64,000 bases of DNA from Streptomyces hyaluromycini (GTDB taxonomy: Bacteria > Actinomycetota > Actinomycetes > Streptomycetales > Streptomycetaceae): the NCBI RefSeq assembly GCF_002217755.1, contig NZ_BCFL01000021.1:186001-250000 (forward strand), in the 5' to 3' direction. The notes under the pieces are model-generated. The model had not been told where the DNA came from, ran no database searches, and saw nothing but the letters and a program-made list of their open reading frames with translations. This document shows, piece after piece, positions 16,930 to 24,741 of the stretch. Both the position numbers and the translations under genes were made by a program. How positions within the stretch are numbered: the first letter of the stretch is position 1; each line of letters opens with the position of its first letter.

Positions 16930-17969
16930 TGGGGGAGCGGAGCAAGGCAGTGGCAGGCAAACCGGTCAGGCCCGTGAACGCCATCGATCAGACCCGGCGG
17001 ATGCTCTCCCTGGTGACCTATCTGCGCGAGCGCCCCGGCGCCCGGATCGCGGACGTGGCGCGCGCCTTCGGCATCACCGAGGACGAGCTGGTCTCCGACC
17101 TGGACGTGCTGCCCATGTGCGGCACCAGCTTCCGGGGCGGCGACCTGCTGGACATCGACACCGACGGCGAGCGGATCTGGTGGCACAACGCGGCCGCCCT
17201 CGGTGAGGAGGCCGCCGAGCCGCTGAGGCTCGCCGCCGACGAGGCGACCGCGCTCCTGGTCGCCGCCCGCGCTGTGGCCACATTGCCCGGGTTGCGCGAG
17301 GGCGACCGGCAGGCGCTGCTGCGGGCCACCGCCAAGGTGGAGACCGCGGCCGGCGAGGCGGGCGACGCCAGTGCCCGGCTGTCGGTGACCTTCGAGTCCG
17401 AGGGCGGCGTCTTCGCCGACGTCGACCGGGCGATCGCCGAGCGCCGCCGGCTGTGGATCCGCTACTACTCACCGGCCCGCGACGAGCTCACCGAGCGCGA
17501 GATCGACCCCATCCGCCTGGTCAGCGTCGGCCACACCTACGTCGAGGCCTGGTGTCACCGCTCCGAGGCGCGGCGCACCTTCCGGCTCGACCGGGTCGCC
17601 GAGATCAAGATCCTCGACGAGCCGTCCGCACCCCCCGAGATCGAGCTGCGCGACCTGTCCGAGGCCCTGGTGCAGCCGGCCGCCGAGGACCCCGAGGTGG
17701 TCGTCGAGGTCGGCCCGGCCGGCCGCTGGGTCGCCGAGTACTACCCGCACGACAGCGCGGATGAGCTTCCCGACGGCGGACTGCGTATTACCCTGCGCAC
17801 CCCCGATCCGGCCTCCCTGCGCCGGCTGGCGCTCAGGCTCGGCGGCGACGGCCGGATCGTGTCACCGCCCGAGCTGGCCGACGCGGCCCGCCGGGCGGCC
17901 CGCGAGGCACTGGCGGCGTACGACCACGTTGTGCACGGCGATGAGGAAGGGCAGGGGCAGGCGTTTTGA
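16929..17969 (+). CDS. pafC: WYL-domain DNA-damage regulator PafC
   Basis: This is 346 residues from ATG 16929, which overlaps the pafB stop. The N-terminus has a helix-turn-helix segment (RRMLSLVTYLRERPGARIAD, then VARAFGITEDELVSDLDVLP). The WYL domain is at about 145-235 (IRYYSPARDELTEREIDPIR, TYVEAWCHRSEARRTFRLDR), followed by a WCX extension. It is the partner of PafB. In the mycobacterial model the dimer senses damage through its WYL domains and binds next to sigma-A RNA polymerase. The start choice rests on the TGATG overlap and on similarity of the N-terminus to PafC proteins. Confidence 0.93.
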   Translation: MGERSKAVAGKPVRPVNAIDQTRRMLSLVTYLRERPGARIADVARAFGITEDELVSDLDVLPMCGTSFRGGDLLDIDTDGERIWWHNAAALGEEAAEPLRLAADEATALLVAARAVATLPGLREGDRQALLRATAKVETAAGEAGDASARLSVTFESEGGVFADVDRAIAERRRLWIRYYSPARDELTEREIDPIRLVSVGHTYVEAWCHRSEARRTFRLDRVAEIKILDEPSAPPEIELRDLSEALVQPAAEDPEVVVEVGPAGRWVAEYYPHDSADELPDGGLRITLRTPDPASLRRLALRLGGDGRIVSPPELADAARRAAREALAAYDHVVHGDEEGQGQAF

Positions 17970-18289
17970 ACGAGTCTTCGGGGGTTCTGAACGAGTCTTC
18001 GGGTTCCGCCGGCGCAGGCGCGCGGGAGATGACGGTCGCGGCCGCCTTCGCCGGGATGAGAAGAGTGGTCCCCGTGGTGTTCAGGGCCGGCTGCCCGGAC
18101 TGCCGGGGCAGTTTCGAGCTCACCGCCGGCGCCCTGCGGCTGGCCATCGGAGCCACCAGCAAGACGACGTTCTACTCGTTCACCTGCCCCGACTGCGGGG
18201 CCGCCGTCCGCAAGCCCGCCGGCGAGCGCATCGTGGAGCTGCTCACCGGCGGCGGGGTCAGGACACTGCGGCTGCACCCCACCGTCTAG
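17966..18289 (+). CDS. Small zinc-ribbon protein
   Basis: This is up to 107 residues. The frame opens at TTG 17966, overlapping the pafC stop by four bases. Alternative starts at ATG 18030 or ATG 18057 would shorten it. The conserved part is GCPDCRGSFELT, then TCPDCGAAVRKP, two CxxC knuckles 34 residues apart that should bind one zinc. The first residues contain a 21-bp direct duplication giving NESSGVL-NESSG, unusual for a conserved gene and perhaps a sign that the true start is downstream. The function is unknown. Position places it in the pafBC-tatAC transcription unit. Confidence 0.65.
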   Translation: MNESSGVLNESSGSAGAGAREMTVAAAFAGMRRVVPVVFRAGCPDCRGSFELTAGALRLAIGATSKTTFYSFTCPDCGAAVRKPAGERIVELLTGGGVRTLRLHPTV

Positions 18290-18298
18290 GCTCGGCCC

Positions 18299-18493
18299 AT
18301 GTTCTGGGCGATGGTCGCGGTAGCTGTGGGTTTCGTGGGGCTCGCCGTGCTCGGCGTGCTCGCCGTCCGGGTCTTCCTGGAGGCGCGCCGGCTGGGAGCG
18401 CAGGTCGCGGACTCGGCACGGCGGATCAACCGGGCCGCCGAGGACCTGGAGCGGGCGGCCGCCACCGCCGCCCGTACTGTGGACACACTGTGA
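18299..18493 (+). CDS. Small single-pass membrane protein
   Basis: This is 64 residues from ATG 18299, nine bases after the zinc-ribbon gene. One N-terminal membrane helix (about 3-28, WAMVAVAVGFVGLAVLGVLA) is followed by an amphipathic, Arg/Glu/Ala-rich helix that could form a coiled coil (LEARRLGAQVADSARRINRA). The layout is like that of DUF948 proteins, but shorter. The function is unknown. A 260-bp gap without a gene separates it from tatA. Confidence 0.65.
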   Translation: MFWAMVAVAVGFVGLAVLGVLAVRVFLEARRLGAQVADSARRINRAAEDLERAAATAARTVDTL

Positions 18494-18753
18494 CTGCCGC
18501 TGTGGAAGCGGTGTGAGTAGTGGGCCGTAAGCGGTTTGCGTCACTTCGCCCTGTCACGGTGCCCGCAGAGGCAGGTACGCTGCTGCACGCGGCACGGAGA
18601 ACGAGGCCCGTTCCGCGGACCGGGAGTACGCGCAGGGATTGCCTCACGTTTACCCCTGAGCGTTACGATCGCTGACAGCACGATCAATCGGACGCATGTC
18701 CGACGGATCGCACAGCACCCCACCCAGCCGCCTCGGTGAGAAGGTAAAGACTT

Positions 18754-19038
18754 ATGTTCGGAAGGCTCGGAGCCCCCGAGATCATTCTCATCCTTGTCGT
18801 CGTCATCCTGCTGTTCGGCGCGAAGAAGCTTCCGGACATGGCGCGCTCGCTCGGCAAGTCCGCTCGCATCCTCAAGAGCGAGGCGAAGGCGATGAAGGAA
18901 GACGGCAACACCACCACCTCCGCTCAGGCGCCCGCCTCCGGCGAGCAGTCCCAGGCCCAGCGCACCATCCAGGCGGCCCCCGGCGACGTGACCAGCTCCC
19001 GCCCGGTCAACGAGCCGTCGGACACCACCCAGCGCTGA
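18754..19038 (+). CDS. tatA: Twin-arginine translocase subunit TatA
   Basis: This is 94 residues from ATG 18754, with GAGAAGG upstream. The short N-terminus MFGRLGAPE leads straight into one membrane helix (IILILVVVILLFGAKKLPDM). A hinge and an amphipathic helix (ARSLGKSARILKSEAKAM) follow, the standard TatA layout. The tail is polar and disordered. TatA oligomers form the passage for folded proteins selected by TatC. tatC follows 47 bp later. Confidence 0.95.
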   Translation: MFGRLGAPEIILILVVVILLFGAKKLPDMARSLGKSARILKSEAKAMKEDGNTTTSAQAPASGEQSQAQRTIQAAPGDVTSSRPVNEPSDTTQR

Positions 19039-19085
19039 CGCAAGGCCGGTAGCCCCCGGCCTGCCGCACGAGATGAGGACGTGGG

Positions 19086-20030
19086 TTGCCAAAGTCTGCC
19101 CGCAAGCAGGAGAAGGATCCCGAGGGGCGGATGCCTCTCGCGGATCACCTTCGTGAGCTCCGCAACCGGCTCGCGAAGGCCATGCTGGCCATCGTCATCG
19201 TGACGGTGGTCGCCGCCTTCTTCTACAACGACATCATCAACTTCCTGACCAAACCGATCCTCGACTCGATCGGTTGCCACCAGACCTTCTCGGAGATCAA
19301 CAGCCACGGTGGCAGCGAGAAGTGCGCCACGATCACCATCGACGGCCTGCTCGCTCCCTTCACGCTCGCCCTCCAGGTCTCCCTGACCGCCGGCGTGGTC
19401 TTCGCGTCGCCGATCTGGTTGTACCAGCTGTGGGCCTTCGTCGCCCCGGGTCTGCACAGGAACGAGAAGAAGTACGCCTACGCGTTCGTCTTCACCGGCG
19501 CCCCGCTGTTCCTCGCCGGCGCGTACTTCGCGTACGCGGTGCTGCCCACCACCGCGAAGGTGCTGATCGACTTCACTCCGAGCGGCAGCATCGCCAACCT
19601 GCTGCCGCTGGACGACCTGCTCCAGCTGGTCACCCGCATGGTGATCGTCTTCGGTCTCTCCTTCGAGCTGCCGCTGCTGCTGGTGATGCTCAATCTCACC
19701 GGAATCATCACCGGCAGGCGGATGCTCGGCTGGTGGCGGGCGATGATCCTCGGCATCACGGTCTTCGCGGCCGTGGCCACCCCGAGCACCGACCCGCTCT
19801 CCATGCTGGCGCTCGCCGGACCGATCTGGGTGCTGTACTTCGGCGCGGTCGCGTTCTCCCTCCTCAACGACCGGCGCAAGCGCCGCCGCGACGACGACGG
19901 CCTCGACGACGACGAGGCCTCCGACCTCGACCTCACCCCCGACGACATCGGCGAGATCGAGGCCGTCTCCGCCAGCCGCGCGCTGCCCGAGGGCCCGGAC
20001 CGGGTCAACGGATACGACGACGTGACCTGA
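19086..20030 (+). CDS. tatC: Twin-arginine translocase subunit TatC
   Basis: This is 314 residues from TTG 19086, which GAGGAC precedes; an ATG at 19131 is the alternative start. The conserved cytoplasmic N-terminus MPLADHLRELRNRLAKAM is the signal-peptide-binding site. Six membrane segments follow, with FVAPGLHRNEKKY in the first cytoplasmic loop. The C-terminal tail (about 260-314) is highly acidic and extends beyond the usual bacterial length. Together with TatA it exports folded proteins carrying twin-Arg signals. Confidence 0.95.
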   Translation: MPKSARKQEKDPEGRMPLADHLRELRNRLAKAMLAIVIVTVVAAFFYNDIINFLTKPILDSIGCHQTFSEINSHGGSEKCATITIDGLLAPFTLALQVSLTAGVVFASPIWLYQLWAFVAPGLHRNEKKYAYAFVFTGAPLFLAGAYFAYAVLPTTAKVLIDFTPSGSIANLLPLDDLLQLVTRMVIVFGLSFELPLLLVMLNLTGIITGRRMLGWWRAMILGITVFAAVATPSTDPLSMLALAGPIWVLYFGAVAFSLLNDRRKRRRDDDGLDDDEASDLDLTPDDIGEIEAVSASRALPEGPDRVNGYDDVT

Positions 20031-20051
20031 CAGGGCGACCACAGCCGCACA

Positions 20052-20086
20052 GAGGTGCCCGCGTCCCACGACGCGGGCACCTCTTC
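20052..20086 (+). terminator. Terminator after tatC
   Basis: GAGGTGCCCGCGTC (20052-20065) pairs perfectly with GACGCGGGCACCTC (20070-20083) over a four-base loop. TTC follows. It isolates the helicase gene from the pafBC-tatAC operon. Confidence 0.88.
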
Positions 20087-20125
20087 GTCGTCCGTTGTCC
20101 CATGTTCCGGATAATGATCGTCCTG

Positions 20126-20148
20126 TTGTCAGTGGGGACCGGTACGCT
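20126..20148 (+). promoter_or_regulatory. PafBC-type (RecA-NDp) damage-inducible promoter of the helicase gene
   Basis: TTGTCAGTG (20126-20134), exactly eight bases, then TACGCT (20143-20148). This matches the full RecA-independent promoter motif known in mycobacteria (TTGTCRGTG, N8, TANNNT), through which PafBC acts. The ATG at 20159 is ten bases after the -10 box, and there is no ribosome binding site, so the transcript is probably leaderless. The match is complete at all defined positions. pafB and pafC lie 2-4 kb upstream. Confidence 0.72.
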
Positions 20149-20158
20149 CGAAAGCACG

Positions 20159-22966
20159 ATGACAGAGGACCTCTCACCGGCCGAGCGGTATGCGGCGGCC
20201 CGCAGGCGGGCCGCCGAGCAGGCCACCGCGCTCGCGTCTTTCCGCGAGATGTACGACTTCGGCCTCGACCCCTTCCAGATCGAGGCCTGCCAGGCACTCG
20301 AAGCCGGAAAGGGCGTACTGGTGGCCGCCCCCACCGGCTCCGGCAAGACGATCGTGGGCGAGTTCGCCGTCCACCTCGCCCTCAGGCAGGGCAAGAAGTG
20401 CTTCTACACGACACCCATCAAGGCACTGTCGAACCAGAAGTACGCCGACCTCTGCCGCCGCTACGGCGACGGCATGGTCGGCCTGCTCACCGGTGACAAC
20501 AGCATCAACCCGGACGCCGCCGTGGTCGTCATGACCACCGAGGTCCTGCGGAACATGCTGTACGCGGGCTCCCAGACCCTCATCGGCCTCGGCTACGTGG
20601 TCATGGACGAGGTCCACTACCTCTCCGACCGCTTCCGCGGCGCCGTCTGGGAAGAGGTGATCATCCACCTCCCGGAGTCCGTGACCCTGGTCTCCCTGTC
20701 GGCCACCGTCTCCAACGCCGAGGAGTTCGGCGACTGGCTCGACACCGTCCGCGGCGACACCGAGGTCATCGTCTCCGAGCACCGGCCCGTCCCGCTGTTC
20801 CAGCACGTGCTCGCCGGACGCCGGATGTACGACCTGTTCGAGGAGGGCGAGGGCCACAAGAAGGCCGTCAACCCCGACCTCGCCCGGCTGGCCCGCATGG
20901 AGGCACAGCGTCCGTCGTTCCAGGACCGCAGACGCGGCCGCGCCATGCGCGAGGCCGACCGGGAGCGGGAGCGCCGGCAGCGGTCCCGGGTGTGGACGCC
21001 GGGCCGCCCCGAGGTCATCGAACGGCTCGACAACGAGGGCCTGCTGCCCGCCATCACCTTCATCTTCAGCCGCGCCGCCTGCGAGGCCGCCGTCCAGCAG
21101 TGCCTGTACGCGGGACTCAGGCTCAACGACGACGAGGCACGGGAGAAGGTGCGCGCGCTCGTCGAGGAGCGCACCTCGTCGATTCCGCCGGAGGACCTGC
21201 ACGTCCTCGGCTACTACGAGTGGCTGGAGGGCCTGGAGCGCGGCATCGCCGCCCACCACGCCGGCATGCTCCCGACCTTCAAGGAGGTCGTCGAGGAACT
21301 CTTCGTACGCGGCCTGGTGAAGGCCGTGTTCGCCACCGAGACCCTCGCGCTCGGCATCAACATGCCCGCCCGCTCGGTGGTGTTGGAGAAGCTCGTCAAG
21401 TGGAACGGCGAGCAGCACGCCGACATCACCCCGGGCGAGTACACCCAGCTGACCGGCCGTGCGGGCCGGCGCGGCATCGACATCGAGGGCCACGCGGTGG
21501 TGCTGTGGCAGCGCGGCATGAGCCCCGAGCACCTCGCCGGGCTCGCCGGCACCCGCACCTATCCGCTGCGGTCCAGCTTCAAGCCGTCGTACAACATGGC
21601 GGTCAACCTGGTCGACCAGTTCGGGCGGCACCGCTCGCGGGAGCTGCTGGAGACGTCTTTCGCGCAGTTCCAGGCCGACAAGTCGGTCGTCGGGATCTCC
21701 CGCCAGGTGCAGCGCAACGAGGAAGGGCTCGCCGGCTACAAGGAGTCCATGACCTGCCACCTCGGCGACTTCGAGGAGTACGCGCAGCTGCGGCGGGAGT
21801 TGAAGGACCGGGAGACCGAACTGGCCCGGCAGGGCGCCTCCCAGCGGCGCGCCGAGGCCGCCGTGGCGCTGGAGAAGCTCAAGCCGGGCGATGTCATCCA
21901 TGTGCCGACCGGCAAGTACGCCGGCCTTGCGCTGGTCCTTGACCCCGGGCTGCCCGCCGGGCGGTCCAACGGCCACCGCGGCTTCGAACAGCACGACGGG
22001 CCCCGGCCGCTGGTGCTGACCGCCGAGCGGCAGGTCAAGCGGCTCGCCTCCATCGACTTCCCGGTGCCGGTCGAGGCACTGGAGCGGATGCGGATTCCCA
22101 AGTCCTTCAACCCCCGCTCCCCGCAGTCCCGTCGGGACCTCGCCTCCGCGCTGCGCACCAAGGCCGGGCACATCCCGCCGGAGCGCGCCCGCAAGAAGCG
22201 GTCGCAGGCGGCCGACGACCGGGAGATCGCCCGGCTGCGCACGGCGATCCGGGCGCACCCCTGCCACGGCTGCAACGACCGTGAGGACCACGCCCGGTGG
22301 GCCGAGCGCTACCACCGGCTGATCCGGGACACCTCACAGCTGGAGCGGCGGATCGAGGGGCGGACCAACACCATCGCCCGGACCTTCGACCGGATCGTGG
22401 CGCTGCTGACCGAGCTGGACTACCTGCGCGGCGACGAGGTCACCGAACACGGCAAGCGGCTGGCGCGGCTGTACGGCGAACTCGATCTGCTCGCCAGCGA
22501 GTGCCTGCGGGCCGGCGTCTGGGAGGGCCTCGGCCCCGCCGAACTCGCCGCGTGCGTCTCGGCGCTGGTCTACGAGGCCCGGGTCGGCGACGACGCGATG
22601 GCGCCGAAGCTGCCCTCCGGGAAGGCCAAGGCCGCGCTCGGCGAGATGGTGCGGATCTGGGGGCGCCTCGACGCCCTTGAGGAGGAGTTCCGGATCAACC
22701 AGACCGAGGGCGTCGGACAGCGCGAACCGGACCTCGGCTTCGCCTGGGCCGTCTACATGTGGGCCACGGGCCTGGGCCTGGACGAGGTGCTGCGGGAGGC
22801 GGAGATGCCTGCCGGTGACTTCGTCCGGTGGTGCAAGCAGGTCATCGACGTACTGGGCCAGATCTCGGCGGCTTCTCCTGCGGAGGGCTCGACCGTGGGG
22901 AAGGCCGCGCGGAAGGCGGTTGATCTGGTGCTGCGGGGGGTTGTGGCCTACTCGTCGGTGGGGTGA
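20159..22966 (+). CDS. helY: Ski2/Mtr4-like superfamily 2 helicase (HelY type)
   Basis: This is 935 residues from ATG 20159. The N-terminal RecA-like domain has a Q-motif region, Walker A AAPTGSGKT near residue 56, TTPIKALSNQKY (motif Ia), VMDEVHYLSD (motif II, DEVH) near 148 and LSATVSNAEEFGDW (motif III). Domain 2 carries HHAGMLPTFKEVVEELF, FATETLALGINMPARSVV and QLTGRAGRRGID (motif VI). A beta-rich insertion and a helical C-terminal domain follow, as in archaeal and eukaryotic Ski2-like RNA helicases. The family unwinds RNA or branched nucleic acid; the bacterial role is unclear. The PafBC-type promoter suggests induction by DNA damage. Confidence 0.9.
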   Translation: MTEDLSPAERYAAARRRAAEQATALASFREMYDFGLDPFQIEACQALEAGKGVLVAAPTGSGKTIVGEFAVHLALRQGKKCFYTTPIKALSNQKYADLCRRYGDGMVGLLTGDNSINPDAAVVVMTTEVLRNMLYAGSQTLIGLGYVVMDEVHYLSDRFRGAVWEEVIIHLPESVTLVSLSATVSNAEEFGDWLDTVRGDTEVIVSEHRPVPLFQHVLAGRRMYDLFEEGEGHKKAVNPDLARLARMEAQRPSFQDRRRGRAMREADRERERRQRSRVWTPGRPEVIERLDNEGLLPAITFIFSRAACEAAVQQCLYAGLRLNDDEAREKVRALVEERTSSIPPEDLHVLGYYEWLEGLERGIAAHHAGMLPTFKEVVEELFVRGLVKAVFATETLALGINMPARSVVLEKLVKWNGEQHADITPGEYTQLTGRAGRRGIDIEGHAVVLWQRGMSPEHLAGLAGTRTYPLRSSFKPSYNMAVNLVDQFGRHRSRELLETSFAQFQADKSVVGISRQVQRNEEGLAGYKESMTCHLGDFEEYAQLRRELKDRETELARQGASQRRAEAAVALEKLKPGDVIHVPTGKYAGLALVLDPGLPAGRSNGHRGFEQHDGPRPLVLTAERQVKRLASIDFPVPVEALERMRIPKSFNPRSPQSRRDLASALRTKAGHIPPERARKKRSQAADDREIARLRTAIRAHPCHGCNDREDHARWAERYHRLIRDTSQLERRIEGRTNTIARTFDRIVALLTELDYLRGDEVTEHGKRLARLYGELDLLASECLRAGVWEGLGPAELAACVSALVYEARVGDDAMAPKLPSGKAKAALGEMVRIWGRLDALEEEFRINQTEGVGQREPDLGFAWAVYMWATGLGLDEVLREAEMPAGDFVRWCKQVIDVLGQISAASPAEGSTVGKAARKAVDLVLRGVVAYSSVG

Positions 22967-22980
22967 CCGCTGTACGGCGG

Positions 22981-23060
22981 GCGCGGGTGGGTTGTGGCTT
23001 GTCGCGCCCACGCGGCGGTAGCCGCAAATTGATACAGCCCCGCGCCCCTAAAGAAGGGGC
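22981..23060. repeat. Dispersed intergenic repeat, copy 1
   Basis: The core reads GTCGCGCCCACGCGGCGG, then GCCGCA..TTGATACAGC, CCCGCGCCCCT and a closing AGGGGCGC hairpin arm. It lies between the convergent helicase and allophanate hydrolase genes, so its hairpin can terminate both. Related copies are at 36413-36490, 44289-44364, 59546-59630 and 63926-63995. Confidence 0.85.
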
Positions 23061-23067
23061 GCCGGTC

Positions 23068-24723
23068 TCAGGCCTCTTTCAAGAAGGCTCGCCAGCCTCC
23101 GTACCGTGTGATGTCCTCGGCGCCCGTCAGAGCGCTCGGCTCGCACAGGAAGCCGGGCACGTTTGTGCCGTCCGCCAACTCCACGCTGCCCAGTGCCATC
23201 GGGCGGGGGAGCATGGCAAGAAGGCGGCCCAGGCCCTCGGGCGGCAGGCTCCACACCTCCGTCTCGATCGCTGCCCCGCCCTCGTCCACGTGGACCAGGC
23301 CCGGCTTCGGCGGGGTCGTCGGTAGCGCGTAGAAGCGGTACGCCGCAGCTGTCGTCGTCGTACGGTGCAGCACCGCTCCCAGCGCCAGGAGCTGGGGATT
23401 GAGCGGCTGGCCCGTCAGGTGGGCGCCGACCACCGCCAGGCTCACCCGCGGTTCCAGGGTGCGGGCGATGGTGGCCAGGCGGTCGTCGGTGAAGGCCGGG
23501 CCGATCAGCATCACGCCGAACGGCAGGCCGTTCACCTCGCCCGCCGGTACCGCCACCGCCGCCAGGTCGAAGAGGTTCGTGGAGTTGGTGAAGCGGCCCA
23601 GGCGGGCGTTGGCGCCCAGGGGATCGGCCGCCACCTCGGCGAGGGTCGGGTGGCCCGGAGCCGTGGGGAGCAGCAGGGCGTCGGCGTCGGCGAGTTCGGC
23701 CAGGGCGCGGGTGCGCAGCGCCGTAAGCCGTTCCTGGTCGGTGAAGAGCCGGTGGGCCGGGATGTCCCGGGCCCGGGTGATGATGCCGGCGACCGTGGGG
23801 TCGAGGCCCTCGCCGCCGGACGAGATCAGCTTGTCGATGAACGGGCCCACCGCCGTGTAGCGCTCCGCCACGAACGCGCCCTCGTAGAGCATCGCGGCCG
23901 CCTCGGTGAAGGGGGTCAGGTCGAGGGGGCGGATCGAGGCACCGGCGGCGGCCAGCCGGTCCACCGCCTCCTGGTACGCCTCCGCCCAGCCCTCGTCCAG
24001 CTCGCCGAGCTGGTCGAGTGGCGGGACGGCGATGCGCCAGGGGCCCGGGGTCCGCTGGGGGAGGGGCGGGCGGGGGCGGTCCGGCGGGGCCGCCAGGTAC
24101 GACAGTGCCTGCTCCGCCTCCGGGAGGGTGCGGGCGAACACCGTCACGCAGTCGATGGACGCGCAGGCCGGGACCACCCCCGCCGTCGGCACCAGGCCAC
24201 GGGTCGGCTTCAGGCCGACGATGCCGTTGAAGGCCGCCGGGATCCGGCCGGAGCCGGCCGTGTCGGTGCCGAGGGCGAGGTCGACGATGCCGAGGGCCAC
24301 GGCGACGGCCGAGCCGGAACTGGAGCCGCCGCTGATCCGGGTGGGGTCGATCGCGTTGCGGACCGCGCCGTGCGGGGAGCGGGTGCCGACCAGGCCGGTC
24401 GCGAACTGGTCGAGGTTGGTGGTGCCGAGGGCGACCGCGCCGGCCGCGCGCAGACGGGCCACCGCGGGAGCGTCGGCCCGGGGTTCGTACGCGTAGGCCG
24501 GGCAGCCCGCCGTCGTGGGCAGGCCGTGCACGTCGATGTTGCCCTTGGCGGCGAACAGGCGGCCCGCGAGGGGGAGGTGTTCCCCCGCGGCCACCCGCTC
24601 GTCGATCGCGCGGGCCTCCGCCTCCACCTCCGCCCGCGGGCGCAGGTCGATCCAGATCTCGGGGCGGTCGACCGCTTCGATGCGCGCGTAGGCGGCACGG
24701 ACACGGGAGACGGTGCTGGACAT
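23068..24723 (-). CDS. atzF: Allophanate hydrolase
   Basis: This is 551 residues from ATG 24723, with AGGAG upstream. Residues 1-420 are an amidase-signature domain: FAAKGNIDVHG holds the catalytic Lys near 59, GGSSSGSAVAVALG is the glycine/serine-rich segment near 131-145, and DTAGSGRIPAAFNGIVGLK holds the nucleophilic Ser. The C-terminal domain (about 430-551) is the allophanate-hydrolase-specific region that processes N-carboxycarbamate. The enzyme converts allophanate to two ammonia and two CO2. It is the last gene of a four-gene operon, 18 bp after the carboxylase gene, and performs the final step of guanidine (or urea) nitrogen release. Confidence 0.92.
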   Translation of the reverse strand: MSSTVSRVRAAYARIEAVDRPEIWIDLRPRAEVEAEARAIDERVAAGEHLPLAGRLFAAKGNIDVHGLPTTAGCPAYAYEPRADAPAVARLRAAGAVALGTTNLDQFATGLVGTRSPHGAVRNAIDPTRISGGSSSGSAVAVALGIVDLALGTDTAGSGRIPAAFNGIVGLKPTRGLVPTAGVVPACASIDCVTVFARTLPEAEQALSYLAAPPDRPRPPLPQRTPGPWRIAVPPLDQLGELDEGWAEAYQEAVDRLAAAGASIRPLDLTPFTEAAAMLYEGAFVAERYTAVGPFIDKLISSGGEGLDPTVAGIITRARDIPAHRLFTDQERLTALRTRALAELADADALLLPTAPGHPTLAEVAADPLGANARLGRFTNSTNLFDLAAVAVPAGEVNGLPFGVMLIGPAFTDDRLATIARTLEPRVSLAVVGAHLTGQPLNPQLLALGAVLHRTTTTAAAYRFYALPTTPPKPGLVHVDEGGAAIETEVWSLPPEGLGRLLAMLPRPMALGSVELADGTNVPGFLCEPSALTGAEDITRYGGWRAFLKEA

Positions 24724-24741
24724 GCTTCTTGCTCCTGTCGC

